DNA of 64,000 bases from an uncultured Prevotellaceae bacterium (GTDB lineage Bacteria; Bacteroidota; Bacteroidia; Bacteroidales; Bacteroidaceae), in NCBI GenBank assembly GCA_902799905.1, contig CADCCB010000001.1, positions 62,001 to 126,000 of the forward strand, given 5' to 3'. The position numbers and the translations under genes were made by a program. The number at the start of each line of letters is the position of its first letter. The first letter of the stretch is position 1. Shown here piece after piece: positions 26,398 to 36,068 of the stretch. Below the pieces are notes generated by a model that was not told the DNA's origin, ran no database searches, and was given only the letters and a program-made list of their open reading frames with translations.

Positions 26398-28164
26398 ATG
26401 TATAGAACGAAAACTTGCGGTGAGTTACGGCTCGCCGATGCCGGTCAGCAGGTGACGCTAGCCGGATGGGTACAGCGCACTAGGAAAATGGGCGGAATGA
26501 CTTTCGTCGACCTGCGCGACCGTTATGGATTGACACAGTTGGTGTTCGATGAGTCGGAGGATGCCGCTCTCTGTGAGCGTGCCAACAAACTGGGTCGTGA
26601 ATACTGCATCCAGATTGTGGGAAAGGTCAGTGAGCGCCAGTCGAAGAACCCCAAGATGCCTACGGGCGACATCGAGATATTCGTATCTCAACTCAATATT
26701 CTGAGCGAGAGCCTCACACCGCCTTTTACCATCGAGGATCAGACAGACGGTGGCGATGACATCCGCATGAAGTACCGCTATCTCGACCTACGCCGCTCGG
26801 CTGTCCGCAAGAACCTGGAACTGCGCCATAAGATGACCATTCTCATCCGCAACTTCTTGGATGCTCAGAACTTCATCGAGGTGGAAACACCTATTCTTAT
26901 AGGTTCTACCCCCGAGGGAGCACGCGATTTCGTGGTTCCTTCGCGCATGAATCCCGGTCAATTTTACGCTCTGCCCCAGTCGCCCCAGACGCTGAAGCAG
27001 TTGCTGATGGTCTCTGGCTTCGACCGCTATTTCCAGATTGCCAAGTGCTTCCGTGACGAAGACCTACGTGCCGACCGTCAGCCGGAGTTCACCCAGATTG
27101 ACTGCGAGATGTCGTTCGTCGAGCAGGAGGATGTGCTGCAGATCTTCGAGGATTTGGCCCGTCATCTGTTCCGTGAGATCCGTGGCGTCGAATTGCCCCC
27201 GCTGCAGCGTATGACGTGGCATGAGGCCATGCGTCGTTTCGGTTCCGACAAGCCCGATCTGCGCTTTGGCATGGAGTTTGTCGAACTGATGGATGTGCTC
27301 AAGGGTACTGGCACTTTCCCTGTCTTCAACGAGGCCAACTATATCGGCGGTATCTGCGTGCCAGGTGCAGCCGACTATACCCGCAAGCAACTCGACCAGT
27401 TGACCGATTTCGTCAAGCGTCCACAGGTAGGTGCCAAGGGACTGGTCTATGTGAAGTTCAATGCCGACGGCACAGTGAAGTCATCCATCGACAAATTCTA
27501 CGAGCCGGAGGTGTGGCAGCGGGTGAAAGAGGCCTGTGGTGCCAAGGATGGTGACCTAGTGCTCATCCTTTCTGGTGACAATGCTAACAAGACCCGCGTG
27601 CAACTCTGCACCCTGCGTTTGGAGATGGGCGACCGTCTTGGTCTGCGCGACAAGAATCAGTTCGTCTGTCTCTGGATTATCGACTTCCCCCTCTTCGAGT
27701 GGAGCGATGAGGAGCAGCGTCTCATGGCAACCCACCATCCTTTTACGATGCCCAATCCCGATGACATCCCCTTGCTCGACACGGCTCCAGAGAAGGTGCG
27801 TGCCGTGGCCTATGACTTCGTGTGTAACGGTGTTGAGGTTGGTGGCGGCTCTCTGCGTATCCACGACGGCAAGTTGCAGGAGAAGATGTTCCAGATCCTC
27901 GGCTTCACCCCCGAGCGTGCTATGGCTCAGTTCGGATTCCTCATCAATGCTTTCAAGTATGGTGCGCCCCCTCATGCTGGTCTCGCCTTCGGTCTTGACC
28001 GCTTCGTCTCGTTGATGGCCGGTCTCGACAGCATTCGTGATTGCATCGCCTTCCCCAAGAACAACTCGGGCCGCGATGTCATGCTCGATGCTCCTGGCGA
28101 ACTCGATCCCAAGCAGTTGGAGGAACTTCAGTTGCGGCTCGACCTCGAAGAGCAGGATGCATAA
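26398..28164 (+). CDS. aspS: Aspartate-tRNA ligase
   Basis: Class II aminoacyl-tRNA synthetase of 588 aa, the bacterial type. OB-fold anticodon domain at 1-110 ([19 protein letters not shown]), motif 2 [19 protein letters not shown], a GAD insertion domain in the middle, and motif 3 [15 protein letters not shown] near the C-terminus. Full length, monocistronic, with a hairpin downstream. Confidence 0.97.
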   Translation: MYRTKTCGELRLADAGQQVTLAGWVQRTRKMGGMTFVDLRDRYGLTQLVFDESEDAALCERANKLGREYCIQIVGKVSERQSKNPKMPTGDIEIFVSQLNILSESLTPPFTIEDQTDGGDDIRMKYRYLDLRRSAVRKNLELRHKMTILIRNFLDAQNFIEVETPILIGSTPEGARDFVVPSRMNPGQFYALPQSPQTLKQLLMVSGFDRYFQIAKCFRDEDLRADRQPEFTQIDCEMSFVEQEDVLQIFEDLARHLFREIRGVELPPLQRMTWHEAMRRFGSDKPDLRFGMEFVELMDVLKGTGTFPVFNEANYIGGICVPGAADYTRKQLDQLTDFVKRPQVGAKGLVYVKFNADGTVKSSIDKFYEPEVWQRVKEACGAKDGDLVLILSGDNANKTRVQLCTLRLEMGDRLGLRDKNQFVCLWIIDFPLFEWSDEEQRLMATHHPFTMPNPDDIPLLDTAPEKVRAVAYDFVCNGVEVGGGSLRIHDGKLQEKMFQILGFTPERAMAQFGFLINAFKYGAPPHAGLAFGLDRFVSLMAGLDSIRDCIAFPKNNSGRDVMLDAPGELDPKQLEELQLRLDLEEQDA

Positions 28165-28194
28165 TCTCCGCGATAAGCATAACTAATCCTATAA

Positions 28195-28231
28195 CAACCC
28201 TGCCATCGTCCTTTCCGGCATGGCGGGGTTG
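28195..28231 (+). terminator. Possible aspS terminator
   Basis: CAACCCTGCCA pairs with TGGCGGGGTTG (11-bp stem, one wobble) around a 15-base loop, followed by CTTTGTT, a weak T-tract. Confidence 0.6.
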
Positions 28232-28343
28232 CTTTGTTCGGAAAACTACCAAAGATATGGTAGTGAACTTGATTTGTGTCAAGAATTGTTAAAGAAATAT
28301 CAAATTATTATTGTAAGTCAAGAATTTATAGCAAAGAATGTCG

Positions 28344-28351
28344 TAATTTTG
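28344..28351 (+). promoter_or_regulatory. Promoter -7 box for winged-helix gene
   Basis: TAATTTTG, 49 bp before the ATG at 28401; the -33 region is not obvious. Confidence 0.45.
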
Positions 28352-28400
28352 CACGCGAATTAAAGAATTCAACTTCAATAGTATTAATATTTTAAGTATC

Positions 28401-28703
28401 ATGGCAGAAAAGAAAACTACGACCAAGAAGGCTGCTGAGGTAAAAGAGACCGCAGCCAAGAAGACTACCGCAACCAAGAAGACCGCTGCTGCAAAGGCAG
28501 TTCTGGTAGTAAATGCTGAGAATATCGGTTTCAAGGCTGGAGATGTTTATCAGGCACTGGCAGCAGCAGAGAAGGCTCTCAACGTGAAGGAGATTGCCAA
28601 GGCTGCTAAGATTTCTGAGGAAGAGACTCTGCTCGGTCTCGGCTGGCTGTTCAAGGAGGGTAAACTCCAGGGCACAGAGGACAACAAGATTGTTCTGGCC
28701 TAA
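28401..28703 (+). CDS. Winged-helix protein with histone-H1-like tail (DUF2582-like)
   Basis: 100 aa. Residues 1-36 are almost entirely Ala, Lys and Thr (KKTTTKKAAE, AAKKTTATKK), like bacterial histone-H1-type DNA-binding tails. Residues 40-100 form a compact winged-helix domain (GFKAGDVYQALAAAEKALNVKEI, then LLGLGWLFKEGKL) that matches DUF2582-type proteins. Likely a small nucleoid or transcription-associated DNA binder; this is from composition and fold, not from a known target. Single gene with its own promoter and strong terminator. Confidence 0.75.
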   Translation: MAEKKTTTKKAAEVKETAAKKTTATKKTAAAKAVLVVNAENIGFKAGDVYQALAAAEKALNVKEIAKAAKISEEETLLGLGWLFKEGKLQGTEDNKIVLA

Positions 28704-28729
28704 GACGACGCAGAAGAAACATAAAAAGG

Positions 28730-28761
28730 GGTCGGTAAGCATTGTTTACCGACCTTTTTTT
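28730..28761 (+). terminator. Strong intrinsic terminator
   Basis: GGTCGGTAA and TTACCGACC form a 9-bp perfect stem with a 7-base loop, followed by seven T. The A-run just before would also allow use in the opposite direction. Confidence 0.85.
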
Positions 28762-28781
28762 ATCTCAATGGTAAACGAAGC

Positions 28782-29135
28782 ATGTACGAACAGCAGATAT
28801 TACGGATTCTGACGGATGTAGGGGAGCGCGGCATCAGTGTAGCACTATTGGCAAAGCACATCTACAACCTGAATTGTACGCTGTTCGTTCAACCAGACCT
28901 GCAGGAGGTGCGCCAGCAGGTGCAGCAGTATCTGCTGAAAAACTCGAAGTCGGCACAGTCGCTCATTGAGAGCACAGGTCGTCGTGGCTATTATCGTCTG
29001 AACACTCAGGGGTCGGCAGATGCCCGTCAGTTGATGCTGGAGTTTAAGGAGGAACAAGAGCAACTTATCGCTGAAGGGCCTGAAGAAGAGAAACCACAGC
29101 AAGACCTCTCGCTTAGTCTGTTTGACGATTTCTAA
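28782..29135 (+). CDS. Small helical protein, unknown
   Basis: 117 aa. The N-terminal MYEQQILRILTDVGERGISVALLAKHIYNLN looks like a helix-turn-helix or winged-helix domain, then GRRGYYRLN could be the wing, and the C-terminus is acidic. No family recognised with certainty. It starts 20 bp after the terminator of the previous gene and no clear -7 box is visible, so it may rely on read-through. Convergent with the GT4 gene at 29155. Confidence 0.6.
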   Translation: MYEQQILRILTDVGERGISVALLAKHIYNLNCTLFVQPDLQEVRQQVQQYLLKNSKSAQSLIESTGRRGYYRLNTQGSADARQLMLEFKEEQEQLIAEGPEEEKPQQDLSLSLFDDF

Positions 29136-29154
29136 CGGCGAATATCACCTAATC

Positions 29155-30282
29155 TTATTTTCTTTCGCCATACACCTCCTGATACAGTTGCAGGAGTTGT
29201 TCGGCTGTTTTGCGCCATGAGAACAACTGTGCGCGCTGTAGTCCCCATTCTCTTTGTTGCTGATAGAAAGCCTCGTCGGTCTCCAGCCGGATGAGGGCAT
29301 TGGCTATTTCGTCTGCATGTTCTGGTGAGACCAAAATAGCCTTGTCGCCTGCAATCTCTGGCATTGACGAGGTGTTCGAGGTCACTACGGGTGTGCCGCA
29401 GGCCATTGCTTCGAGCAGGGGGATGCCGAAACTCTCGCGTAGCGAGGTGTAGAGGAAGGCAAAAGCACTATTATAAATGAACGGCAGGTCGCTGTTGGGG
29501 ATGTAGCCGGGCATGTGTATCTTCTCGCGGATATGTTCGATGTGGTTGCGACTGATGATGTCGTCAAGGTAGTTGCGGTCGAGGTCGGCCATCAGCAGCG
29601 GCCGCTTTATCTCCGACCGTTGCAGGTACTTGGCGTAGGCCACCAGCGTGCGCTCTGTATTTTTCTTTGGGTCGGTATTGCCCAAGAAGAAAAGGAACCC
29701 CTTCTGTGACATATATTTGAGTGCTATGTCGCGGTCATCATTGACAGGGTGGAACCACTCGTTGTAGCCGTTGTAGATCATAGCCATGCGCTGACGGGGG
29801 ATGTGCAGGCGGTTGACGATATTGTTCAACTCGAAGTGACTGACGGTGATGATGCGACGGCACTTGCTGAGAATGCGGGGTACCACCAGCCGACGATAGA
29901 GCCAGCCCATGTTCTGATAGAGCGAGCGGTTCTGCTTGTCGCGTGGTTCCAGGAAAATGATGTCGTGGAGTGTCAGCACCAGGGGGATGTCGCAGAAGAT
30001 GGGGGCGGTGTTGCTGGTGCAGTGGAGAAGGTCGACGTGGGCCTTCTTGGCAGCGCACGGCAGGGCATATTGTTCCCAAAGGGGATACGACGGGGTGTCG
30101 ATTTCCACCACGTGCACATTAGCGGAGTCGCTGACGCAACGGTCAGGTCCTGGCTTGACGAAGACGAAATACTCGTTGTCGTGGTCCATCTGCTGCAGTT
30201 GTAGTATCTCCTGCAGCACCACATAATCCATACCGTGCTTGTTCTTGCGGAATATACGTTGTGCCTCGATGCCGATCTTCAT
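29155..30282 (-). CDS. GT4 glycosyltransferase
   Basis: 375-aa GT-B enzyme. N-terminal half has VDLLHCTSNTAPI and LTLHDIIFLEPRD; the linker RIITVSHFELNNIVNRL; the donor half has FLFFLGNTDPKKN and the EX7E motif ESFGIPLLEAMACGTPVVTSN. This profile resembles mannosyl- or rhamnosyl-type GT4s. Cytoplasmic. Last gene of a leftward group (GT2, acyltransferase, GT4), 57 bp after the acyltransferase. Confidence 0.88.
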   Translation of the reverse strand: MKIGIEAQRIFRKNKHGMDYVVLQEILQLQQMDHDNEYFVFVKPGPDRCVSDSANVHVVEIDTPSYPLWEQYALPCAAKKAHVDLLHCTSNTAPIFCDIPLVLTLHDIIFLEPRDKQNRSLYQNMGWLYRRLVVPRILSKCRRIITVSHFELNNIVNRLHIPRQRMAMIYNGYNEWFHPVNDDRDIALKYMSQKGFLFFLGNTDPKKNTERTLVAYAKYLQRSEIKRPLLMADLDRNYLDDIISRNHIEHIREKIHMPGYIPNSDLPFIYNSAFAFLYTSLRESFGIPLLEAMACGTPVVTSNTSSMPEIAGDKAILVSPEHADEIANALIRLETDEAFYQQQREWGLQRAQLFSWRKTAEQLLQLYQEVYGERK

Positions 30283-30339
30283 GTTAAACGCGAAATGAGG
30301 AATGAAAGGAATGGGAAATGTAAATGATAAATGAGTGAA
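30283..30339. repeat. Degenerate ~7-bp GAAATG-type repeats
   Basis: The spacer between two leftward genes is largely AGGAATG/GGAAATG/ATAAATG-like units with slightly irregular spacing (6-9 bp). It looks like a decayed relative of the heptamer arrays seen to the right. Confidence 0.4.
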
Positions 30340-30948
30340 TTAGGATGTCAGCGACTTGATGATTTTCGCTGGTACACCACCTACCAATGTGTTTGCCGGC
30401 ACATCCTTCGTCACAACGGCACCGGCTGCCACAACGGCATGACGGCCTATGGTGACGCCTGGCAGGATGACGGCATGGGCACCAATCCATACATCGTCCT
30501 CGATGGTGACAGCCTTGGTGCTGACCCCCTGCTCGTCGATGCGTCGCGTGGCATCCTGAATGTTGTGGTTCAAGGCCGTGACGGTGATGCCCTGTGCCAG
30601 ATTCACGTGGCTACCTATGGTGACAGGGCCAATAATGGTGTTATGGAGTCCTATGCGTGTGTGGTCGCCTATGATGATATCGCCCACGGCATTGTTGATA
30701 CAGGAGAACGACTCTATCACGCTGTAACGGCCCAGCGAGAAACGGCGATAGGGTGGTGTGTCCATCCTGACGGATCCGTAGATCTTAGAGTGGCTGCCAC
30801 GATGCTGGTAGAGTGGGGCCATAAGGCGGACATACCATCTGGGGCGTGCATCGCGCTGGTTCATGATGAGCCAGTCGAGCAGTCGCTTCGTCTTGGGGCT
30901 CCCCTTCATTTGTTGTCTCAGTCTTTCCTTATCCATAGATGATGTCAT
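30340..30948 (-). CDS. Left-handed beta-helix acyltransferase (serine/maltose acetyltransferase type)
   Basis: 202-aa hexapeptide-repeat enzyme, likely O-acetylating a sugar with acetyl-CoA. Repeats run from about 70 ([26 protein letters not shown]) to the end ([22 protein letters not shown]), with the extended loop TALNHN containing the likely catalytic His. The final PAKIIK motif is typical. Overlaps the upstream GT2 by 4 bp. Confidence 0.85.
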   Translation of the reverse strand: MTSSMDKERLRQQMKGSPKTKRLLDWLIMNQRDARPRWYVRLMAPLYQHRGSHSKIYGSVRMDTPPYRRFSLGRYSVIESFSCINNAVGDIIIGDHTRIGLHNTIIGPVTIGSHVNLAQGITVTALNHNIQDATRRIDEQGVSTKAVTIEDDVWIGAHAVILPGVTIGRHAVVAAGAVVTKDVPANTLVGGVPAKIIKSLTS

Positions 30949-31850
30949 TTTTGTTTCAGCCAGAAGACCAATGCCGGTTTCAGTCCGATATACTTCAGAT
31001 AGCCTGACTTGACAGCACGCCAGAAGACGCCAAACTTCTCGCCAAACGGGATGAGGTGGCCTGTGTAGAACACGCGGCTGAGGGTGTAGCGGGCGAACTT
31101 GCGGATGGTGGGCGAATCCTGGAAGCGGAACAGTTGGTCGAAGACGGTCAGGTAGCAGCGTATGTTGCGGCTGGAGTAGCCCTTGCCGACGATGGACGAC
31201 TGCCTGACGCGATGGCGTATGAACTTGCGGTTGATGTAGAAGACGCGGTCGGTCTGCAGGAGCAGTTGCGGTGTGAAGAGTTCGTCTTCGTGGATGATGC
31301 TGGGCATGAAGTTCAGGCTTAGCCGCTGCAGGTGTTCACGACGGATGAACTGCAGCCACACCACTGCATTGTGCTTCTCGCGATCGAGAAGGAGATTGAA
31401 CAGGGCCTCGCCCTCGTAGCACTTGTTCTCCTCCAGCACCATCGAGCGGTCGTAGTCCCAAGTCATTGGCTTGGCCCCTTCCTCGTAGAATGTATCTGCA
31501 TCAAAGATGCAGACATCGGCGTGACACTTCTGAGCCTGGTCGTAGCAGGTCTGTAGGGCATCGGGCACGATGATGTCGTCAGAGTCCATGAAGTAGATGT
31601 ACTCGCCCTGACAATACCGCATGCCAGTATTTCTGGCTCCAGACAGCCCTTGGTTTTCCTGACGATAGCAGCAGATGCGGCAGTCCTGTGCCATGAATCG
31701 GTCAATATGCTCCTGACTGTCGTCTGTTGCTCCATCGTTGACGACAATGATTTCTATGTCGGCCAGCGACTGGCACAACAGCGACTGGAAGGCCTCGTCG
31801 AGATAAGGCCCCACGTTGTAGACAGGCATTATGATACTGACTTTTGGCAT
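30945..31850 (-). CDS. GT2 glycosyltransferase
   Basis: 301 aa, GT-A fold: [13 protein letters not shown] (5-17), [10 protein letters not shown] (36-45), and YFMDSDDI with the DxD metal site (about 87-94). The C-terminal helical half is like capsular GT2s (WcaA/EpsJ type). First gene of the leftward GT2-acyltransferase-GT4 set, with a TAATTTTG promoter upstream. Confidence 0.88.
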   Translation of the reverse strand: MPKVSIIMPVYNVGPYLDEAFQSLLCQSLADIEIIVVNDGATDDSQEHIDRFMAQDCRICCYRQENQGLSGARNTGMRYCQGEYIYFMDSDDIIVPDALQTCYDQAQKCHADVCIFDADTFYEEGAKPMTWDYDRSMVLEENKCYEGEALFNLLLDREKHNAVVWLQFIRREHLQRLSLNFMPSIIHEDELFTPQLLLQTDRVFYINRKFIRHRVRQSSIVGKGYSSRNIRCYLTVFDQLFRFQDSPTIRKFARYTLSRVFYTGHLIPFGEKFGVFWRAVKSGYLKYIGLKPALVFWLKQK

Positions 31851-31870
31851 CGATGCAATCAGATTTTCCG

Positions 31871-31878
31871 CAAAATTA
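31871..31878 (-). promoter_or_regulatory. Promoter -7 box, leftward GT2 group
   Basis: TAATTTTG on the minus strand, 21 bp upstream of the GT2 ATG at 31850. Confidence 0.5.
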
Positions 31879-31921
31879 ATATTTTTCTGTCGAATCTCAA
31901 AGGAGTTTGCGTTTTATTTTG

Positions 31922-31929
31922 TAATTTTG
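31922..31929 (+). promoter_or_regulatory. Promoter -7 box, rightward GT4
   Basis: TAATTTTG preceded by TTTGCG near 31906-31911 as -33 region, 17 bp before the ATG at 31947. Divergent from the -7 box at 31871. Confidence 0.55.
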
Positions 31930-31946
31930 CAACAGTAAACCCGACA

Positions 31947-33104
31947 ATGATGGATGAAAAGCGGTATAAGATAGTCTATCTGACACCTGCCCTCTACATG
32001 GCAGGCGGCGTAGAACGGGTGCTCACTTTGAAGGCCAACTATTTTGCCGAGCACTTCGGCTACGACATCACCATCATTCTGACCGACGGCAAGGGGAAAC
32101 CGCTGTTCTATCCCCTTTCCGGGAAAGTGAAGGTCATTAATCTCGACATCAACTTTGAGGAACTCTGGACGTGCTCGTTCGTCAAAAAGGTTTTCGTCTA
32201 TCTGAAGAAACAACGCCTGTACAAGCGGCGTGTTCGCGAGGAACTGATGCGCATTCGTCCTGACATCACTATCAGCCTGTTGCGTCGTGAAATCAATTTT
32301 ATCTGCGATATCAACGACGGGAGCAAGAAAATAGGCGAACTGCATGTGAACCGCGCTAACTATCGCAACTTCGAGGCTAACGAATCCAATGCCCTCAAGA
32401 ACCTCTTTGCCAGATTCTGGATGCGCAGTCTGGTGTCGAAACTGAAGCGACTGGATCGCTTTGTAGTGCTGACGTCAGAGGACAGAAAGGCATGGCCCGA
32501 ACTGGGGAATGCCTGTGTCGTGCCCGATCCGTTGTCGTTCAAAGCCACTCGTCAGAGTGCGCTTACGGAGAAGCGTGTCATCGCCGTTGGCCGCTATGCC
32601 TATCAGAAAGGTTTCGACCTGCTGCTACAGGCATGGAGCAGGGTGGAGAAGGCCTGTCCTGACTGGCAACTGGTCATCTGCGGTATGGGTGACCGTACAC
32701 CTTACGAGCAGTTGGCAAGGGAACTGGGGCTGGACGGGGAACGCTGTCATCTGGAGGGTCCTGTGCCTGACATTCAGGATGCCTATTGCGCGAGTTCGCT
32801 GTTCGTCTTCAGTTCGCGTTTCGAGGGCTTTGGCATGGTGCTTGTTGAGGCGATGTCGTGCGGTCTGCCCGTCGTTTCCTTCGCCTGCCCCTGCGGTCCG
32901 CGGGACATAGTGGCTGATGGTGAGGATGGCTTGTTGGTGGAGAACGGCAACGTGGAGAAACTGGCAGAGGCTATGATCCGGCTGATGCAGGACGATGAAC
33001 TGCGGCGTCGTATGTCGGCCAGTGCGCAGGTTCATGTACAGCGGTTCCAGATGGAGACGCTGGCAGAGACGTGGAAACGGGTGTTTGACTCATTATATAG
33101 GTGA
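31947..33104 (+). CDS. GT4 glycosyltransferase
   Basis: 385 aa from ATG 31947 (an adjacent ATG follows). The open frame runs back to 31650 but that part crosses the promoter and the divergent gene, so it is not coding. GT-B features: YLTPALYMAGGVERVL (about 10-25), VIAVGRYAYQKGFDLLLQAW in the donor half, and the EX7E motif RFEGFGMVLVEAMSCGLPVV. Related to the GT4 at 37086 (same GGVER/GGADK opening and FACPCGPRDI/FNCPSGPRYI end). Overlaps the next GT2 by 4 bp. Confidence 0.88.
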   Translation: MMDEKRYKIVYLTPALYMAGGVERVLTLKANYFAEHFGYDITIILTDGKGKPLFYPLSGKVKVINLDINFEELWTCSFVKKVFVYLKKQRLYKRRVREELMRIRPDITISLLRREINFICDINDGSKKIGELHVNRANYRNFEANESNALKNLFARFWMRSLVSKLKRLDRFVVLTSEDRKAWPELGNACVVPDPLSFKATRQSALTEKRVIAVGRYAYQKGFDLLLQAWSRVEKACPDWQLVICGMGDRTPYEQLARELGLDGERCHLEGPVPDIQDAYCASSLFVFSSRFEGFGMVLVEAMSCGLPVVSFACPCGPRDIVADGEDGLLVENGNVEKLAEAMIRLMQDDELRRRMSASAQVHVQRFQMETLAETWKRVFDSLYR

Positions 33105-33967
33105 CGGATATGGCTTGGTATACGAAATATCTCTCAGTCTATGGCAAACCTTTCGCAGAGGTGCCTCAGCAGGTTGTCGATTCTACAAGGCAGCGTCTGG
33201 CGGCTCTGCAGAGTGACGATCCGCTGGTGTCGGTGGTGGTGATTGCGTATAACGAGGAGCAGCGACTGGCGGCCTGCCTGTGGTCGCTGAGCGAGTTGCG
33301 AACGAAATATCCCATCGAGATACTGGGGGTCAACAATAACTCAAAGGATCGGACGGAAGAAGTCTATCAGGCACTTGGCCTGCCTTATTACAACGAGCCG
33401 AAGCAGAGCCCTGGCTTTGCCCGTCAATGCGGTTTGGAGCATGCACGCGGCAAGTACCATTTCTTTATCGATGCCGACACATTCTATCCTTCGTGCTATG
33501 TGGACCAGATGATGCGCAAACTCGAACAGCCAGGTGTCTCGTGCGTGGGTACCTTCTGGAGTTACTATCCTGACGAAAAGCACTCCGCTTTCGGACTCTT
33601 CGTCTTCGAACTCATCCGCGATACCTTCCTTTGGATACAGCATTTCAAGCGTCCTGAACTGAACATCCGCGGCATGACTTTTGCCTTCCGTGCCGACTAT
33701 GCCCGTCAGGTGAAGATACGTACCGATATCCGCAGGGGCGAGGATGGCTCGCTGGCTTTGGAATTGAAGAAGTTCGGTAGGATAGCCTTCCTCTATCATC
33801 GCCCTTCCCGTCCTGTCACTGGCTACGGCACCCTCAATGAGGGCTCGCTCCTGCAGAGCCTGTGGAACCGCGTCAAGATTCAGGGGCGCGGCATCACCCG
33901 CATCTTCCACAAAACCGACCACTATGAGGATTCGGAGGAGAACCTGGTGAAGCATAAAAACGCGTGA
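33101..33967 (+). CDS. GT2 glycosyltransferase
   Basis: 288 aa with VSVVVIAYNEEQRLAACLWSLS (about 42-63), GVNNNSKDRTEE in place of the usual DDGSTD, and HFFIDADTFYP with the DxD site. An RGEDGSLALELKKFG segment resembles the acceptor loop of DPM-like GT2s. Translationally coupled to the preceding GT4. Sugar unknown. Confidence 0.85.
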   Translation: MTDMAWYTKYLSVYGKPFAEVPQQVVDSTRQRLAALQSDDPLVSVVVIAYNEEQRLAACLWSLSELRTKYPIEILGVNNNSKDRTEEVYQALGLPYYNEPKQSPGFARQCGLEHARGKYHFFIDADTFYPSCYVDQMMRKLEQPGVSCVGTFWSYYPDEKHSAFGLFVFELIRDTFLWIQHFKRPELNIRGMTFAFRADYARQVKIRTDIRRGEDGSLALELKKFGRIAFLYHRPSRPVTGYGTLNEGSLLQSLWNRVKIQGRGITRIFHKTDHYEDSEENLVKHKNA

Positions 33968-33995
33968 TTTATTTGGTGGTGTCAGCGAAAAGGCG

Positions 33996-34003
33996 TATCT
34001 TTG
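33996..34003 (+). promoter_or_regulatory. Internal promoter -7 box
   Basis: TATCTTTG with ATTTGGTGG near 33970-33978 upstream; 14 bp before the ATG at 34018, so a short leader. It gives the following two GT2 genes their own start. Confidence 0.55.
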
Positions 34004-34017
34004 CATCCATCTAGCAG

Positions 34018-35049
34018 ATGAGAACATTATCCATAGTCATACCAGTCTACAAGGTTGAGACTTTCATTGGCCGATGCCTGCAGTCGATTATCGCCCAGGA
34101 GTCAGCCGACCTGGGCATCCAGTGTATTCTTGTGGATGACTGTTCGCCTGACAATAGCGTTGGGGCTGCCCGTTCTGTCATCGATGGCTATCATGGCAGC
34201 ATCGATTTCCAGATCATCTCACAGGAAACGAATCAAGGGCCGTCGGCTGCCCGTAATGTGGGTATCCGTGCGGCTACGGGTGAGTATCTGCTGTTCGTCG
34301 ATTCTGACGACAGGCTTCCTGAAGGTGCATTGAAGAAAATGTTCGAGGCTTGGGATACCTGTCCAGAGGCAGATATGGTCGTCGGCAACTACTTTAGCGT
34401 GAGAGACAACGCCCCCTTCCCCTTGGGCTTGAATACTGTGATAGTGGCATTTGACTATACCATCCGCCAGTTTGTGCTCAACTATCGCATCAACAGCACG
34501 CCCTGGAACAAACTGATGCGTCGCAGTTTCCTCCTGGACAACGACCTGCTGTTTGTGGAAGGCATGATCTTCGAGGATACCAACTGGACCTATGGCTTGC
34601 TGAAGAAGACCCGTAGGGTAGTGGTGGTGCCCGATGTGACCTATGTCTATGAGAACGAGAACCCCCAGTCGATCATGAACACGACAAGGGAGAAGGCTAC
34701 ATTGTCCATCAATAGCATTGCTATCATTGGCGACACCGTCATTGGCGGCACCTATGCCGATCTCTTTGCCGACAGCATGCTCTATCTCCTTACCTTCGTC
34801 ATCAAGGCAATGGAGTTGCGTCGCATGGTCGGAGCAGAGCCTCAGGCAAGTCGTCGGCTCGACAGTTTGCGCAGGCGCATCGTGGTGCATTGCCTGAAGC
34901 ATGGACGCCTGTTCCTGGCTCTCTATTTCGTGTGTCTGCTCTTTCCGCCTTTCTCCTATGCCCTGCGTATCGGATGGGTAAGGCGTCATTATGACAAGAT
35001 GGAACAAGGTGTCAGGGCCATCGTAGGCGTATTGGAAAAACTACATTGA
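34018..35049 (+). CDS. GT2 glycosyltransferase
   Basis: 343 aa: LSIVIPVYKVETFIGRCL (4-21), LVDDCSPDNS (about 38-47) and LLFVDSDDR (about 93-101), then a long helical C-terminal part. Very similar in plan and wording to the next gene (35046), sharing the start IPVYKVE.., QESx.., TREKATLS/TREKSIAT, so the two are tandem duplicates. Coupled by a 4-bp overlap. Confidence 0.88.
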   Translation: MRTLSIVIPVYKVETFIGRCLQSIIAQESADLGIQCILVDDCSPDNSVGAARSVIDGYHGSIDFQIISQETNQGPSAARNVGIRAATGEYLLFVDSDDRLPEGALKKMFEAWDTCPEADMVVGNYFSVRDNAPFPLGLNTVIVAFDYTIRQFVLNYRINSTPWNKLMRRSFLLDNDLLFVEGMIFEDTNWTYGLLKKTRRVVVVPDVTYVYENENPQSIMNTTREKATLSINSIAIIGDTVIGGTYADLFADSMLYLLTFVIKAMELRRMVGAEPQASRRLDSLRRRIVVHCLKHGRLFLALYFVCLLFPPFSYALRIGWVRRHYDKMEQGVRAIVGVLEKLH

Positions 35050-36068
35050 AAATGATAGAGTTATCGATTATCATCCCTGTATATAAGGTGGAGAAATACA
35101 TCGGCCACTGTATTGAGTCTGTCATCGCCCAGGAGTCGAGCGGCGTCAGCATGGAGTGTATCGTCATCGACGACTGCGGACCCGATCGTAGCATGGATAT
35201 CGTGCGTAGTATGGTGGACGCCTATCATGGGACGATAGACTTCAGGATCATCCGCCACGAGCACAACCGTGGTGTGGCAGCGGGCCGAAATACGGGCTTC
35301 GAGGCTGCCCGAGGGGAGTTTGTGATGCTGATCGACTCGGATGACTATCTGCAGGAGGGCTGTGTGGCGAACCTCATGAAGGCCTCAAGAGAGCACCCCT
35401 CTGCCGACCTGATTGTCGGTAATTTCTATAGTGCCGAGCAGAAGGAGTTGTGCTGGAAGAATCTGAAGGACACCATGGTGCTGGACAGCCAGAAGGATAT
35501 CCGTCGCAAGTTCCTGACTGTCGAACTGAATTGCTTCCCCTGGAACCGACTGCTGCGCCGCCAGTTCGTTCTCGACCATAAGTTGTTCTTCCAGGAAGGT
35601 ACCATCTTCGAGGATGTTATCTGGGGCTACCATCTCTTCCATGAGGTGAGGGAGGTGGTGCTGATACCTGAATCTACCTATGTCTACGAGTACAACCCCG
35701 CCTCGGTCATGCATTCCACGCGAGAAAAGTCTATTGCTACGATACGCAGTTTCGTGTCGTTCTGCAATGAGATGCTGGATCAGCCCTATGACGATGACTT
35801 GTACGTAGCGCACCGCCTCTATGTCTTCAACATCATGATGAAAGCTATCGATACGCGCATGCAGGCTTCTGTCACCCCAGAGGTCAGTCGGTCTTTGGAT
35901 GCCTTGCGCAGCCGTCTGTGGAACGACACGCTCCACCACCGTCAGGTGCTGCTGGTGCTGTTCTTCTCAACAGCCTATCCTCCCTTCAACTTGCTGTTGC
36001 GCACATCCTTGTTCCGAAGGCATTTCGACGGTATCTGTCATTTCATTTTGAGACAGTCAGGTACTTGA
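35046..36068 (+). CDS. GT2 glycosyltransferase (tandem paralogue)
   Basis: 340 aa: LSIIIPVYKVEKYIGHCI, VIDDCGPDRS, VMLIDSDDYLQ. It is the second copy of the GT2 duplication. Its 3' end overlaps that of the convergent GT2 gene by 26 bp, which limits change in both genes there. Confidence 0.88.
   Translation: MKMIELSIIIPVYKVEKYIGHCIESVIAQESSGVSMECIVIDDCGPDRSMDIVRSMVDAYHGTIDFRIIRHEHNRGVAAGRNTGFEAARGEFVMLIDSDDYLQEGCVANLMKASREHPSADLIVGNFYSAEQKELCWKNLKDTMVLDSQKDIRRKFLTVELNCFPWNRLLRRQFVLDHKLFFQEGTIFEDVIWGYHLFHEVREVVLIPESTYVYEYNPASVMHSTREKSIATIRSFVSFCNEMLDQPYDDDLYVAHRLYVFNIMMKAIDTRMQASVTPEVSRSLDALRSRLWNDTLHHRQVLLVLFFSTAYPPFNLLLRTSLFRRHFDGICHFILRQSGT

Noticed and set aside
31650..31946. Long N-terminal extension of the GT4 gene
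   Set aside because: It crosses the divergent promoter region and the antisense of another GT2 gene; the family motif starts at the ATG at 31947 and a -7 box lies just before it.
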